Numbered from the stretch's first letter, positions 32,604-40,349 are shown. The stretch: DNA of 64,000 nt from an uncultured Ramlibacter sp. (GCF_936925435.1 NZ_CAKZHQ010000023.1:62001-126000); one strand, 5' to 3'. The notes: generated by a model from the sequence alone, not told the origin. A program made the numbers and translations.

Positions 32604-34615
32604 TGGCCACTTCTCAAAAGTTCTACCCGCGCCAGCCAGACTACATCGAGCAGCTCAATGCCCTGGATACCTCCACATTGGAAGCAGCCCCAGCCGCTGC
32701 TGCTGCCATTGAGGCCAAGGACCTCGCGGAGACGGCTTCCGATGAAGCTGCCATCTCAGCGACGGTAGCAGTCGACGCCGCCACGGCCGCCGAAGCCGCC
32801 GCGAGCGGGGCGGGCGTCTATGACAGCGTTGCTCTTGGGCAGGCCGCCTACCCAAGCACTTACACCGGCCCGCAATCCTTCTACCAGGTGAAGAAGGGCG
32901 GCCTGGATGCAGACGGCGTAAACATCCTGGTTCGCCAGACGATGTACCAGCGCACCGGGACCTCAACCCAGGAAGCCCTTTACACGTTGCTTCCTGCGTC
33001 CGAATTTGATTCAGCGGTTCCTACAACGCTGCACCCGGGCTATGCATGGTCGGTGGATGACGCTGCGGGTCGTTCCGCTATCGGCGTGCGAACCGACGGG
33101 GCCTTTGAAGCGCCCGAAGCGTATGTCGATGAGTTGCACGTCGAATCCATCAACGGAGAGGACGCCGAGAACCTTGCACTCATGCTTAGCGCGACGGTTC
33201 CGGAGGCGCCCTTGGGATTTGCCTGGTCCGTTGTGGACCAAGATGGCCGCGCGGCTATTGGGGTTCGCAACGATGGGACTTTCGAGGCCACCGACATAGC
33301 GTCGGAGACACTCACCACTGTCTCCGCCAGCGCCATTACCGTGGTCGCAACTGATCTGAGTGCGGATACGTTGAATGGAGTGTCGGTGAGCGACTATGTC
33401 CTAAGCACGTATGTTGCCCAAGGGTTCGCCACGGACATCGCACACATCCTGACTTACGGGCAATCTCTGAGCCGGGGAGAGAAGGCGACACCCGTAATCA
33501 GCACCACGCAGCCCTACGACAGCCTGAAATTCAATGGTGGCGTGCGACCTGATGACACAGGTAGTGGTCCAAGGACAAGTCTGGTCCCTCTGACCGAAAC
33601 CGCCGTTTCCGGTCCTATCGGTGAAACCCCAAGCGCCGGCACCGCTCACGCGGTCAAGCAACTGATCCTGTCCGAAGACGGGATCGCGCACACGGACCAG
33701 TCATATCAATTGCTCCTGAGTGCGGATGGGCAAGGCGGGCGGACCATCGCTGAACTCTCCGAAGGCACCACCTACTACACCCGCATGGTGACCAGCATTC
33801 AGGCTGGGTTTAACCTGGCGCAGGCCGCCGGGAAGACCTATTCCTGCCCGGTAATGACGTGGACGCAGGGCGAGGCTGACTACGCGATTGAAACGGCATC
33901 TGCAGTGTACGAGGCCGCGATGGAGCAACTCCGGTCGGATGCTACGGCCTCAGTTCAAGCAATCACCGGGATCGCCAACGAGCTGTCGATGATCTGCTAC
34001 CAAACGGCGAGCCACAAGCACTACGGGCTTGCCTATCCGAATATCGCGCTGGCGCAGCTACAGGCGTCGAAGGATCACGAGAACATTTTTCTCGCCACTC
34101 CGATGTACCACATGGAGTACTACGCGGTGGATCACGTCCACCTGACGCCCGCGTCGTCGAAGAAGCTTGGCTTCCATTACGGCCTTGCGTACAAGCGGGT
34201 CATCGTTGACGGGGTGCGCTGGCGCCCTCTGATGCCAATCAGCAAGATCAAGCAGGGTGCTGTTGCAACCGTGCGTTTTCATGTCCCTGTCGGCAAGCTG
34301 ATGTTTGACACCACGTTGGTGGTTGAGAACACCAACAAGGGCTTCAACATCTTCAAGGCCGATGGAACCGAGATCACCATCAGCTCGGTCGTCATCACTG
34401 GGCCCGACACGATCCGCATCGTGGCAGCGGAAACCATCCCTGCTGGAGCAAAGCTGCAATACGCCTTCTACGGATCTGGCGAAAGCGGCCTCACTGATGG
34501 GCCTCGCGGCAACCTGCGCGATCAACAGGGAGACAGCATTGTCTTCGACCCTGCCGGTCTGAACTATGCCGCGCACAACTGGTGCGTGATGTTTGAAGAA
34601 ATTTTCACCGAATAA
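32603..34615 (+). CDS. Tail fibre / tailspike with SGNH-hydrolase esterase domain
   Basis: 670 residues. An Ala-rich helical attachment region (1-75) is followed by two similar repeats (YAWSVDDAAGRSAIGVRTDG near 150 and FAWSVVDQDGRAAIGVRNDG near 208). A hydrolase domain then has TYGQS with nucleophile Ser288, WTQGEAD near 420, and DHVH with Asp510/His513, the block I, III and V signatures of SGNH esterases. The C-terminal 120 residues are beta-rich. It probably removes acetyl groups from surface polysaccharide during adsorption. The substrate is unknown. Confidence 0.8.
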   Translation: MATSQKFYPRQPDYIEQLNALDTSTLEAAPAAAAAIEAKDLAETASDEAAISATVAVDAATAAEAAASGAGVYDSVALGQAAYPSTYTGPQSFYQVKKGGLDADGVNILVRQTMYQRTGTSTQEALYTLLPASEFDSAVPTTLHPGYAWSVDDAAGRSAIGVRTDGAFEAPEAYVDELHVESINGEDAENLALMLSATVPEAPLGFAWSVVDQDGRAAIGVRNDGTFEATDIASETLTTVSASAITVVATDLSADTLNGVSVSDYVLSTYVAQGFATDIAHILTYGQSLSRGEKATPVISTTQPYDSLKFNGGVRPDDTGSGPRTSLVPLTETAVSGPIGETPSAGTAHAVKQLILSEDGIAHTDQSYQLLLSADGQGGRTIAELSEGTTYYTRMVTSIQAGFNLAQAAGKTYSCPVMTWTQGEADYAIETASAVYEAAMEQLRSDATASVQAITGIANELSMICYQTASHKHYGLAYPNIALAQLQASKDHENIFLATPMYHMEYYAVDHVHLTPASSKKLGFHYGLAYKRVIVDGVRWRPLMPISKIKQGAVATVRFHVPVGKLMFDTTLVVENTNKGFNIFKADGTEITISSVVITGPDTIRIVAAETIPAGAKLQYAFYGSGESGLTDGPRGNLRDQQGDSIVFDPAGLNYAAHNWCVMFEEIFTE

Positions 34616-34624
34616 GGGGGCGCC

Positions 34625-35386
34625 ATGTCACTTTCCAATCGTGTGGCCGATGCCACTTTCACCAAGTTCATTGATGTGTCGTTCCTGCAAGCCACGGATC
34701 TTCTGGGCCTATACGAGTTTCGTGGCCCCACCCCCACCCGAAACAAAGCTGGCGTAACCGACCTGGTCGTTACTGGTTCGCCGACTTATGTGGACACTGG
34801 CGTAATCGTGAGTCGCACAAATGGTTTCGATACCGGTTATGCGCGCCCTGTTGGTGATTTCTCTTACGCGGCCCTCGTAAGGGGGGCCGATGTTCCGATC
34901 TTCGAAACGAACGGGGTCCTGTTTGTCAATGAACTCAATAACGGTGGGTCAACGAGCGCTTCAAACGGAAACCACTTGGGATACCGAGCGAGCACCATTG
35001 TTGGCAATCGCGGCGTCGCCGGCTACTTCGCGCAGTTTGGATCGAGCACCATTGTTTCCGCAACGATCCCGGTGACCGTATTCGATCCGACGAAACACTA
35101 CCTGATGGCGATGACGCGCATCGGGTTCGCTGTGAAGACCTATCTTTTCGATGTTGGGCGCACCCCAACAACTGCTTCCAACACCACCCCATCTACTGAA
35201 ACCGTGCCCCGCAATATCCAGATCGGCACCTATACCGGAATAGCCGGGGCGTCACTTGCGGGTAGCGGGGAAATTACCGGAGCCGCTATCTGGCATAGGG
35301 GCTTGTCTTTGGCCGATCTGCAGGATGTGTACGACTACTACTCACTGAAAGCGCCGCAGCTGGGGGTCACCCTGGCGGGCGCGTAG
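34625..35386 (+). CDS. LamG/concanavalin-like tail accessory protein
   Basis: 253 residues, with GGGGGC in the spacer as ribosome site. It has the pattern of a laminin-G/concanavalin-like beta sandwich: a helical N-terminus, LLGLYEFRGPTPTRNKAG, GFDTGYARPVGDFSYAALVRG and the C-terminal GEITGAAIWHRGLSLADLQDVYDYY. Such proteins bind glycans and often accompany the fibre as an adhesin. Its codon use and AT content differ a little from head genes, as in many exchanged fibre genes. Confidence 0.62.
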   Translation: MSLSNRVADATFTKFIDVSFLQATDLLGLYEFRGPTPTRNKAGVTDLVVTGSPTYVDTGVIVSRTNGFDTGYARPVGDFSYAALVRGADVPIFETNGVLFVNELNNGGSTSASNGNHLGYRASTIVGNRGVAGYFAQFGSSTIVSATIPVTVFDPTKHYLMAMTRIGFAVKTYLFDVGRTPTTASNTTPSTETVPRNIQIGTYTGIAGASLAGSGEITGAAIWHRGLSLADLQDVYDYYSLKAPQLGVTLAGA

Positions 35387-35415
35387 GCCATCACCATCTT
35401 CGAAAGGAAACACTG

Positions 35416-35817
35416 ATGGCACCCGCAACCCCAGCTGAAGCCGCGACGGGAATCGTTGCCGCGCTCATCCTGATCCTCGGCCCTGAGGTCGGGACTTATG
35501 CGTTGATCCTGTTTGGCGCGCTGATCGGGACCATGCATTCCGTTGCCAAGGTCAATTTCGACACCCTGGCAGGCATGGGTGGGCCGAAGATCAAAGCAGC
35601 CTTCTACATGGTGCGCTGGATGGGCGCGGCCGTGGTGCTGACGGCCTTCGTCGCAGCGCTGATCGTGCACTACACGGGCTTCCCGGCCGACCGATGGCCT
35701 GGCGTGATCGCCTTCGGGATCACGTTCCTGGCCGACAAGTGGCCAGGCTGGGTGGCTGCTGCGGGTGAGGCAATTGCTGCCCGGTTGGGCCGCGGGGCGC
35801 AGGGAGGTGGCCAATGA
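35416..35817 (+). CDS. Holin-like membrane protein
   Basis: 133 residues, GAAAGGA before the ATG. There are three hydrophobic segments (about 10-40, 62-85, 93-112), a short linker and a Gly/Arg-rich tail. It begins the lysis cassette, so it is the best holin candidate, forming lesions that release or activate the GH19 endolysin. It overlaps the next membrane gene by 4 bases. Confidence 0.7.
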   Translation: MAPATPAEAATGIVAALILILGPEVGTYALILFGALIGTMHSVAKVNFDTLAGMGGPKIKAAFYMVRWMGAAVVLTAFVAALIVHYTGFPADRWPGVIAFGITFLADKWPGWVAAAGEAIAARLGRGAQGGGQ

Positions 35818-36125
35818 CCATCGTCCTGCTCTCGGTCCACACCGTGCTGTGCGCTGTGCTTTTCGGCACAGCCTGGTGCCGCCTCGTCAAAACGACCGAG
35901 CGGCACACCTTCCCCGTGATCCGCATGGCGTTCGTGCTCGCCGCGACCGCATCCCTCGTGCTGGCCATCGCGCCGTGGGCATCGGGCCTGTGGCCATGGT
36001 TCCCGCGCTACCGGCCGCACGCCGCCACGGTCCTGATGCTCGCTTCGTTCGCTTCCGTGCAGCTGGCGACCGCGCGGCATTGGCGGGCCGGCACACCGTC
36101 CTCCTTCAATCGGGAGCAACCATGA
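35814..36125 (+). CDS. Second holin-region membrane protein
   Basis: 103 residues with three hydrophobic stretches (about 4-20, 38-58, 70-85). It overlaps the holin-like gene upstream (ATGA) and the endolysin downstream. Pairs of small membrane proteins here often act as holin and antiholin. Which is which cannot be decided from sequence. Confidence 0.6.
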   Translation: MTIVLLSVHTVLCAVLFGTAWCRLVKTTERHTFPVIRMAFVLAATASLVLAIAPWASGLWPWFPRYRPHAATVLMLASFASVQLATARHWRAGTPSSFNREQP

Positions 36126-36733
36126 TTTCCGAAACTGACTGGCTTCGCATCCTGGCCGAGCTGGGCGTGCGGCCATTTACCGCGGCAAAGTGGGCGGCGC
36201 CGTTCGCCAATGCCGTCCAGCCGGCCAAGTTCAGCGCGGGCATGGCCGACATCGTCGACTGGCTGCCGCAGATCCTGCACGAATGCGCGATGCTGGAGAA
36301 GCTGCAGGAGAACCTGAACTACAGCGCAGAACGCATCTGCCAGGTGTGGCCAGGCCGGTTCCAGCGTGAGAGCGATGCCGCGCCTTACGCCCGCAACCCC
36401 GAGGCCTTGGCCAACAAGGTGTACGGCGGCCGCATGGGCAACACCGAGCCCGGCGACGGCTGGCTGTACCGCGGCCGCTGCCCGATCATGGCCACGGGCA
36501 AGGACGCCTACATCCTGCTAGGCGACCAGATGGGGCAGGACCTGGTGGGCATGCCGCACCTCATCGAGGGCCCGATCTACGGCTTGGAGGCCGCCATTGC
36601 CTGGTGGGAGGGCAGGGTGCCTGACTCCATGCTGGGCTCCCAGGTGAAGCTGCGCCGGCGCGTCAATGGCGGCCTGATCGGCATGGACCACTGCGCAAAC
36701 CTCGCGCTGCTGTGCCGGAAGGTGATGGCATGA
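36122..36733 (+). CDS. GH19-type endolysin
   Basis: 203 residues from an ATG that overlaps the previous gene. The glycoside hydrolase 19 pattern is clear: WLPQILHECAMLEKLQENLNYSAERI with Glu54 and Glu63, the YARNPEALANKVYGGRMGN block and YRGRCPIMATGKDAY. The usual GRGxIQLTG reads GRCPIMATG. No signal peptide or anchor, so export depends on the holin. It cleaves peptidoglycan glycan strands. Confidence 0.88.
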   Translation: MISETDWLRILAELGVRPFTAAKWAAPFANAVQPAKFSAGMADIVDWLPQILHECAMLEKLQENLNYSAERICQVWPGRFQRESDAAPYARNPEALANKVYGGRMGNTEPGDGWLYRGRCPIMATGKDAYILLGDQMGQDLVGMPHLIEGPIYGLEAAIAWWEGRVPDSMLGSQVKLRRRVNGGLIGMDHCANLALLCRKVMA

Positions 36734-37359
36734 GTGCCTGGCTTTTCGCCATCCCAGGCTTGGGCCCTGTGCTCGCCGCAGCCTGGGCCTGCCTGCAGGT
36801 GCTGATCAGAGTTTGCAACGCCATCCCCGGCGCCGTGTGGGCTGTGCTGGCCCTGGTGCTGGCCTGGTGGGCCTGGGACGCAGCTGGCGACCGGGACAGC
36901 GCCCAGCGCAGCCTGGCGCAGCTGCAGCAGGCTGTGCTGGCCCAAAAGGCCGAGGCGGCCAAGAAGCTGGCGACCGAGACGGCCAACGTGCTGCGCCTGG
37001 AGCGCGAGCTGGGCGCGGCCAAGATTCAACTGGAGGCACAGGATGCGAAAAATGCTGAAACGATCGATGGCCTGCGCGCAGATCTGCTGCGCAAGTCTCG
37101 CGCTGGCGGTGGTGGCGGGCTGCGCGACCCTCATGCAGCCGGATGTCGGGGCGGTGGTGGTGGCGCCCAAGCCCAAGATCCCGGAACCGCCGGCCGTGGT
37201 GGTGAAGACGGAGCCCAAGCCAGCGGGCTACTTTCAGCGCCGCTTGAACGACTACTTCTCGAGCTCACCGGCGCCGCCGACGACATCAACCGGGCCTACA
37301 TTGCCTGCCGTGTCGACTCGCTGAGCCTGCGGGCCACCCTGGCCACGACACCACCCTGA
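36730..37359 (+). CDS. Rz-like inner-membrane spanin
   Basis: 209 residues, ATGA overlap with the endolysin. Two hydrophobic segments lie within residues 1-50, followed by a periplasmic coiled coil (about 58-122) and a Gly-rich tail. The tail composition is forced by the Rz1 gene read in another frame over the same bases. With Rz1 it would bridge and fuse inner and outer membranes at the last step of lysis. Confidence 0.8.
   Translation: MSAWLFAIPGLGPVLAAAWACLQVLIRVCNAIPGAVWAVLALVLAWWAWDAAGDRDSAQRSLAQLQQAVLAQKAEAAKKLATETANVLRLERELGAAKIQLEAQDAKNAETIDGLRADLLRKSRAGGGGGLRDPHAAGCRGGGGGAQAQDPGTAGRGGEDGAQASGLLSAPLERLLLELTGAADDINRAYIACRVDSLSLRATLATTPP
37043..37324 (+). CDS. Rz1-like outer-membrane spanin lipoprotein, embedded in Rz
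   Basis: 93 residues read in another frame wholly inside the Rz gene. There is a basic start and a lipoprotein signal with LAVVAGC, Cys27 as lipidation site, then a Pro-rich mature part (PKPKIPEPPAVVVKTEPKP). Size, proline content and nesting match Rz1 proteins. Confidence 0.8.
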   Translation: MRKMLKRSMACAQICCASLALAVVAGCATLMQPDVGAVVVAPKPKIPEPPAVVVKTEPKPAGYFQRRLNDYFSSSPAPPTTSTGPTLPAVSTR

Positions 37360-37399
37360 ATTGCAGTTGTCTCCTCTTGGCCGAAAGCCAAGACTTCAT

Positions 37400-37433
37400 C
37401 CCCTGGGCCCTCGCGGGCTCAGGGGCTTTTTTT
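37400..37433 (+). terminator. Strong intrinsic terminator ending the late operon
   Basis: CCCCTGGGCCC (37400-37410) pairs with GGGCTCAGGGG (37415-37425), one mismatch, followed by CTTTTTTTG. It closes the lysis cassette and separates it from the convergent accessory operon. Confidence 0.85.
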
Positions 37434-37438
37434 GTTTG

Positions 37439-37984
37439 CTACTGGGCCCGCTCGGCAAGTCCGTTTTGAATGAGCTGATCGACGTCCCAGAACGTGTACA
37501 CGTCGCAGGCGTTCTGCAAGACATCATTCCCCTTCTTGATGAGGCTCAATACCCCCGTTCCGCAGCCGAAGTCCTCAACACGCTTGAGTGGCCACACAAA
37601 GTCAGTGTCGTTGGAGACGACTACTGCGTATTTGATGTTTTTCATGGCCGCGTGGTAGATCAGGTCCGATGCCAATAACGTGTCGACGCCTTTCTCGGTC
37701 TCGGAGCCGTTGGCTCGCGTGGACACATGTCCATAGACGAGGCGGCAGCCGTCGAAACACGACGCACCGTGAACTTTTCTTGCATCATCGGCCTTCCGCT
37801 CGGTGGTGTAGATGTACGCGCGCGTCAGCATCCGAGGGTGGATGATGGCGGCCGCAATCTTGTGGAAGCTAGGAACCACCAGCTCTTTGTCGGCAACGTC
37901 AGGGAAAATGTTTGAGCCATCCATGAACACCATCGCGTGCTCAAACGCGACGGGCCGGGGTGGTGGAGGGTTAAGGATGCTCAT
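37439..37984 (-). CDS. NYN-domain (PIN-like) ribonuclease, last gene of the SOS-box operon
   Basis: 181 residues from ATG 37984, overlapping the HNH gene stop by 4 bases. The NYN/LabA pattern is visible: VFMDGSNIF with Asp22, TEKGVDTLLASDL with Glu97 and Asp101, and VVVSNDTDF with Asp126 and Asp128, giving the acidic metal-binding cluster of PIN-type nucleases. Such proteins cut RNA; none is essential for phage growth. Encoded against the late operon and behind a LexA box, it is a candidate for host takeover or defence. The target RNA is unknown. Confidence 0.85.
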   Translation of the reverse strand: MSILNPPPPRPVAFEHAMVFMDGSNIFPDVADKELVVPSFHKIAAAIIHPRMLTRAYIYTTERKADDARKVHGASCFDGCRLVYGHVSTRANGSETEKGVDTLLASDLIYHAAMKNIKYAVVVSNDTDFVWPLKRVEDFGCGTGVLSLIKKGNDVLQNACDVYTFWDVDQLIQNGLAERAQ

Positions 37985-38319
37985 ATTTGCTCTGGCAGGT
38001 TCGGATCGCCTTGACGGTGGACGGCAGGTTGGATTATTGCTCGCCGCAATTTCCGACACTCACGCTCGTCGACCAGGGTCTTGAAGCGGTGGTCGGCATC
38101 GGTGATCCACTGCATGTTGGCCGGCTTGTCGGGGCCGCCGGCACAGAGCGGCAGAACATGATCCACGGCCCAGCCGGCGCAGGCGCCCGACCGGCGGCCG
38201 GTGGCAGGGCAGGGGTTGTCAGCCCGGAAGGCCCTGACCTCGGCCTGGCTGCGCTCGATGCGCGCGCCGGCGCTACAGCTGGCCAGGACCAGGAAGATGG
38301 CGAACAGGCTTCGGATCAT
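37981..38319 (-). CDS. Exported HNH nuclease with lipoprotein-type signal
   Basis: 112 residues. The N-terminus is a lipoprotein signal (MIRSLFAIFLVLASC, lipobox LASC with Cys15; a Ser follows, so outer-membrane sorting would be expected). The mature part has NPCPATGRRSGACAG, then AVDHVLPLCAGGPDKPANMQW with Asp53-His54 and Asn68, then a later His and Lys, an HNH core with paired Cys. The enzyme would face the periplasm and could cut incoming DNA. It overlaps both neighbours by 4 bases (ATGA). Confidence 0.85.
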   Translation of the reverse strand: MIRSLFAIFLVLASCSAGARIERSQAEVRAFRADNPCPATGRRSGACAGWAVDHVLPLCAGGPDKPANMQWITDADHRFKTLVDERECRKLRRAIIQPAVHRQGDPNLPEQI

Positions 38320-38708
38320 CCAGGGTCAACGCTGACGGGCCGCAGCGCGTGCACAACGCACCACCACGCCTGGGGCTGGGTGGTGATATTGCCCGACTTC
38401 ACATTGAGCACGCGGCCGTGCAGTAGCAGGCCGCCGGCGCGCGGGCTGCGCACGATCCCCACGTCTTCGAGGCTTTCCAGTGCCGGGTAGCCGGATGGGT
38501 CCCACAGCTTCGCATTGAGCTCGTGCGGTGCGTCGGGCGAGCGCCAGAACTCCAGCATTCCGACCTTGGGCGGGAACGCCGCCATGCCGGCGGGCATCTT
38601 CTCGCCGTCGTCACGCAGCCTGTAGACCTCCCACAGCACGCGGTGCGCCGGCGGCGGAATGGGGAAGCCGGCCGGGAGGTGGCCACCCCGTATCTCTGCA
38701 TTGCCCAC
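38316..38708 (-). CDS. Unknown protein of the SOS-box operon, 130 aa
   Basis: 130 residues, soluble, rich in Pro and Trp, with a PPAHRVLWEVYRLRDDGEKMP stretch near residue 20 and no signal peptide. No family recognised. It is joined to the HNH gene by ATGA overlap, and only 7 bases separate it from the upstream gene, so it is made together with the nucleases. A role as an immunity or regulatory partner is possible but unproven. Confidence 0.6.
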   Translation of the reverse strand: MGNAEIRGGHLPAGFPIPPPAHRVLWEVYRLRDDGEKMPAGMAAFPPKVGMLEFWRSPDAPHELNAKLWDPSGYPALESLEDVGIVRSPRAGGLLLHGRVLNVKSGNITTQPQAWWCVVHALRPVSVDPG

Positions 38709-38715
38709 GGCGCCC

Positions 38716-39120
38716 TCAGTGCTTGGGTTCGGCGTCCAGGGCCAGCAGCGTGGCCGACATCTTCGCCACCAGGTCGCGCATCACTTTCTCGGTCAGCGGG
38801 ATTCCGGTGCTGGTGCCATCCGAATTCGAGACCTGCAGCTTGCCTTGCCGGTTGGTCAGGTCTTCGGCATAGACCAGCGATGGGGGTGACTGGGGCGGAC
38901 CGGCAGGCCGCAGGCCGCGCTTGGCACCTTCGGACTCCAGCGCCTCGGCCATCATGGTGAAGCCCTGGGCCACATGGCGCGCCATCTGCGCCGGGACCAT
39001 GATGGAGCACTCGGTGCCGGCCGCTGTCTTGGCAACGGCATAGCCGACCTCGCACGTGTTTGCGTCGAGGATACCGACGCCGGTCAGTTGCACGATCCTC
39101 AGATCCTTGGGTTGCTTCAT
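38716..39120 (-). CDS. First gene of the SOS-box operon, unknown, 134 aa
   Basis: 134 residues from ATG 39120, with GGAGA 6 bases upstream. The longer frame from 39165 would run through the LexA box and is rejected. The N-terminal half (DLRIVQLTGVGILDANTCEVGYAV, then CSIMVPAQMARHVAQGFTMMAEAL) is alpha/beta and the tail is helical. No recognised domain. It begins 17 bases after a perfect CTGT-N8-ACAG site. Confidence 0.62.
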   Translation of the reverse strand: MKQPKDLRIVQLTGVGILDANTCEVGYAVAKTAAGTECSIMVPAQMARHVAQGFTMMAEALESEGAKRGLRPAGPPQSPPSLVYAEDLTNRQGKLQVSNSDGTSTGIPLTEKVMRDLVAKMSATLLALDAEPKH

Positions 39121-39137
39121 GCTGGTCTCCAATTGCA

Positions 39138-39153
39138 CTGTCAAAGCATACAG
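39138..39153 (-). promoter_or_regulatory. LexA (SOS) box of the accessory operon
   Basis: CTGTCAAAGCATACAG, a perfect CTGT-N8-ACAG palindrome extended by TA on the gene-distal side, as in TACTGT-type SOS boxes. It lies 17 bases upstream of the first gene of a four-gene leftward operon. On the same strand TTGACA overlaps the box and could be a -35. The host lexA in this window has a similar site (55393-55408), which supports functional recognition. Confidence 0.75.
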
Positions 39154-39208
39154 TACACTCCGCAACCCGGCGCAGCCTTTACCCGCCAGCCTTGCGGGGT
39201 GTCCAGCA

Positions 39209-39946
39209 CTACAGCAGCAGAGCCACCTGTTTCTCTGGGTCGGTCGGACTATCCAGGAAGACTTCCAGCGCTGGCAGCTGGATCAGCGCTGCGGCTTGGT
39301 CGATGGTCCCGTGCAGCCAGGCATCCCAGTCCCTTTCCTCCAGCGGCACCACGGCGCGCTTGTCCTGCTGGTCGGCCGGAAGGATCGCCTTGGTCTTCGG
39401 ATCGACCTCGGGCCGGTGCATCAGCCGCAGCAGCGGGTGGGCGTCGCAGTTCTGCGTGATCATGGAATAGCTGCCCACCACCTCGCCGGTCTCCGCGTCG
39501 GTCCAGTCGTTCCAGATGCCGGCCAGGGCCCAGGGCTGGCCATCAGCGCGCCGGAAATGCCGCGCGATGGACTTCGCAAAGGGCGACTCGAGCGGCCCCC
39601 AGTACGGCTCCTGGAAGGTATTGGCCGGGATCAGGCAGCGCTGGCCGCGGGCCCAAATCGGCGCCGCGATGGAAAAGCGGTTGGTCAGCTTGTCCTGCCT
39701 GGTGTTGTTGGTCGACATCGGGACCAGCTTGGCGACGCCGGCGGTGCGCACCGTGCGCATGGGCCGCTGGCTGGGCGAACCGTCCGGGATCAGGCCCCAT
39801 TGGCCCACGTCGCTGGCGCCGGCGGCCTTCACGAACGGGCCCGGCTTGAGCGGGGCGATGGTGACGGGGTAGGGCTTCTCCGGCAGCTTGACCAGGTGGC
39901 GCAGGTTGATCTTGTCGCGCGGGGTCGACTCGTACAGGTTGCACAT
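39209..39946 (-). CDS. SRAP/HMCES-family abasic-site protein (YedK-like)
   Basis: 245 residues with the SRAP signature: Cys2 as catalytic residue after Met removal, STNNTR around Asn80-81, CLIPANTFQE with Glu113, and LMHRPEV with His177. YedK/HMCES forms a covalent link with abasic sites in single-stranded DNA and protects them. The C-terminus continues with a typical AIQLPALEVFLDSP-like helix. It lies upstream of the SOS-box operon on the same strand, so a DNA-damage theme links the cluster. Confidence 0.9.
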   Translation of the reverse strand: MCNLYESTPRDKINLRHLVKLPEKPYPVTIAPLKPGPFVKAAGASDVGQWGLIPDGSPSQRPMRTVRTAGVAKLVPMSTNNTRQDKLTNRFSIAAPIWARGQRCLIPANTFQEPYWGPLESPFAKSIARHFRRADGQPWALAGIWNDWTDAETGEVVGSYSMITQNCDAHPLLRLMHRPEVDPKTKAILPADQQDKRAVVPLEERDWDAWLHGTIDQAAALIQLPALEVFLDSPTDPEKQVALLL

Positions 39947-40032
39947 GCCCGCATTTTGACGAAGGATGACTTATCCGTCTGGTCGTGCTTCAATGGCCGG
40001 CCCCGCATAAAGATGAGGTTGAGGAGAAGAAC

Positions 40033-40320
40033 ATGGCTCTCGTGGCATGCACCGACTGCGGTGCCCAGATCAGTGACAAAGCGCCGACGTGCATTAAATG
40101 TGGCGCGCCGCGCGGGCAGGCAGCTGACCTGCCAGGTGTCGTTACAACCCAGCAGACTGCAAAAAAGTACAAAGGCCTGCAGCTGGTGGCCGTGCTGCTC
40201 TGCGCGGCAGGAACTGTCTCGTGCGTGGCGAAGGAGATTCCGGCTAGCGCCCTCCTGTGGACGCTGGGGTTCGTGCTCTATGTTGCGGCGCGTTTCTCCG
40301 CTTGGTGGCGGCACGGCTAA
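40033..40320 (+). CDS. Zinc-ribbon membrane protein at the prophage edge
   Basis: 95 residues, GAGGAGAAG ribosome site. An N-terminal zinc ribbon (CTDCGAQISDKAPTCIKCG) is followed by a short linker and two hydrophobic helices (about 45-65 and 72-90). Such proteins are widespread with no specific known role. It is the last gene before attR and on the strand opposite to the SOS-box block, so it may be a separate accessory gene. Confidence 0.72.
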   Translation: MALVACTDCGAQISDKAPTCIKCGAPRGQAADLPGVVTTQQTAKKYKGLQLVAVLLCAAGTVSCVAKEIPASALLWTLGFVLYVAARFSAWWRHG

Positions 40321-40330
40321 CGCGAGCAAG

Positions 40331-40349
40331 TTGCGCGACTTTTGCGCGA
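40331..40349. repeat. Direct repeat near attR, possible integrase arm sites
   Basis: TTGCGCGA occurs at 40331-40338 and 40342-40349, 11 bases apart (one helical turn) and about 90 bases inside the att core. That spacing suits paired arm-type integrase or excisionase sites. There is no other evidence. Confidence 0.35.

Noticed and set aside
37439-38319. Toxin-antitoxin pair formed by the NYN and HNH genes
   Set aside because: Neither neighbour looks like an antitoxin (no HTH, no small acidic partner), and an operon of four genes with an export signal fits poorly. Kept only as an open alternative.
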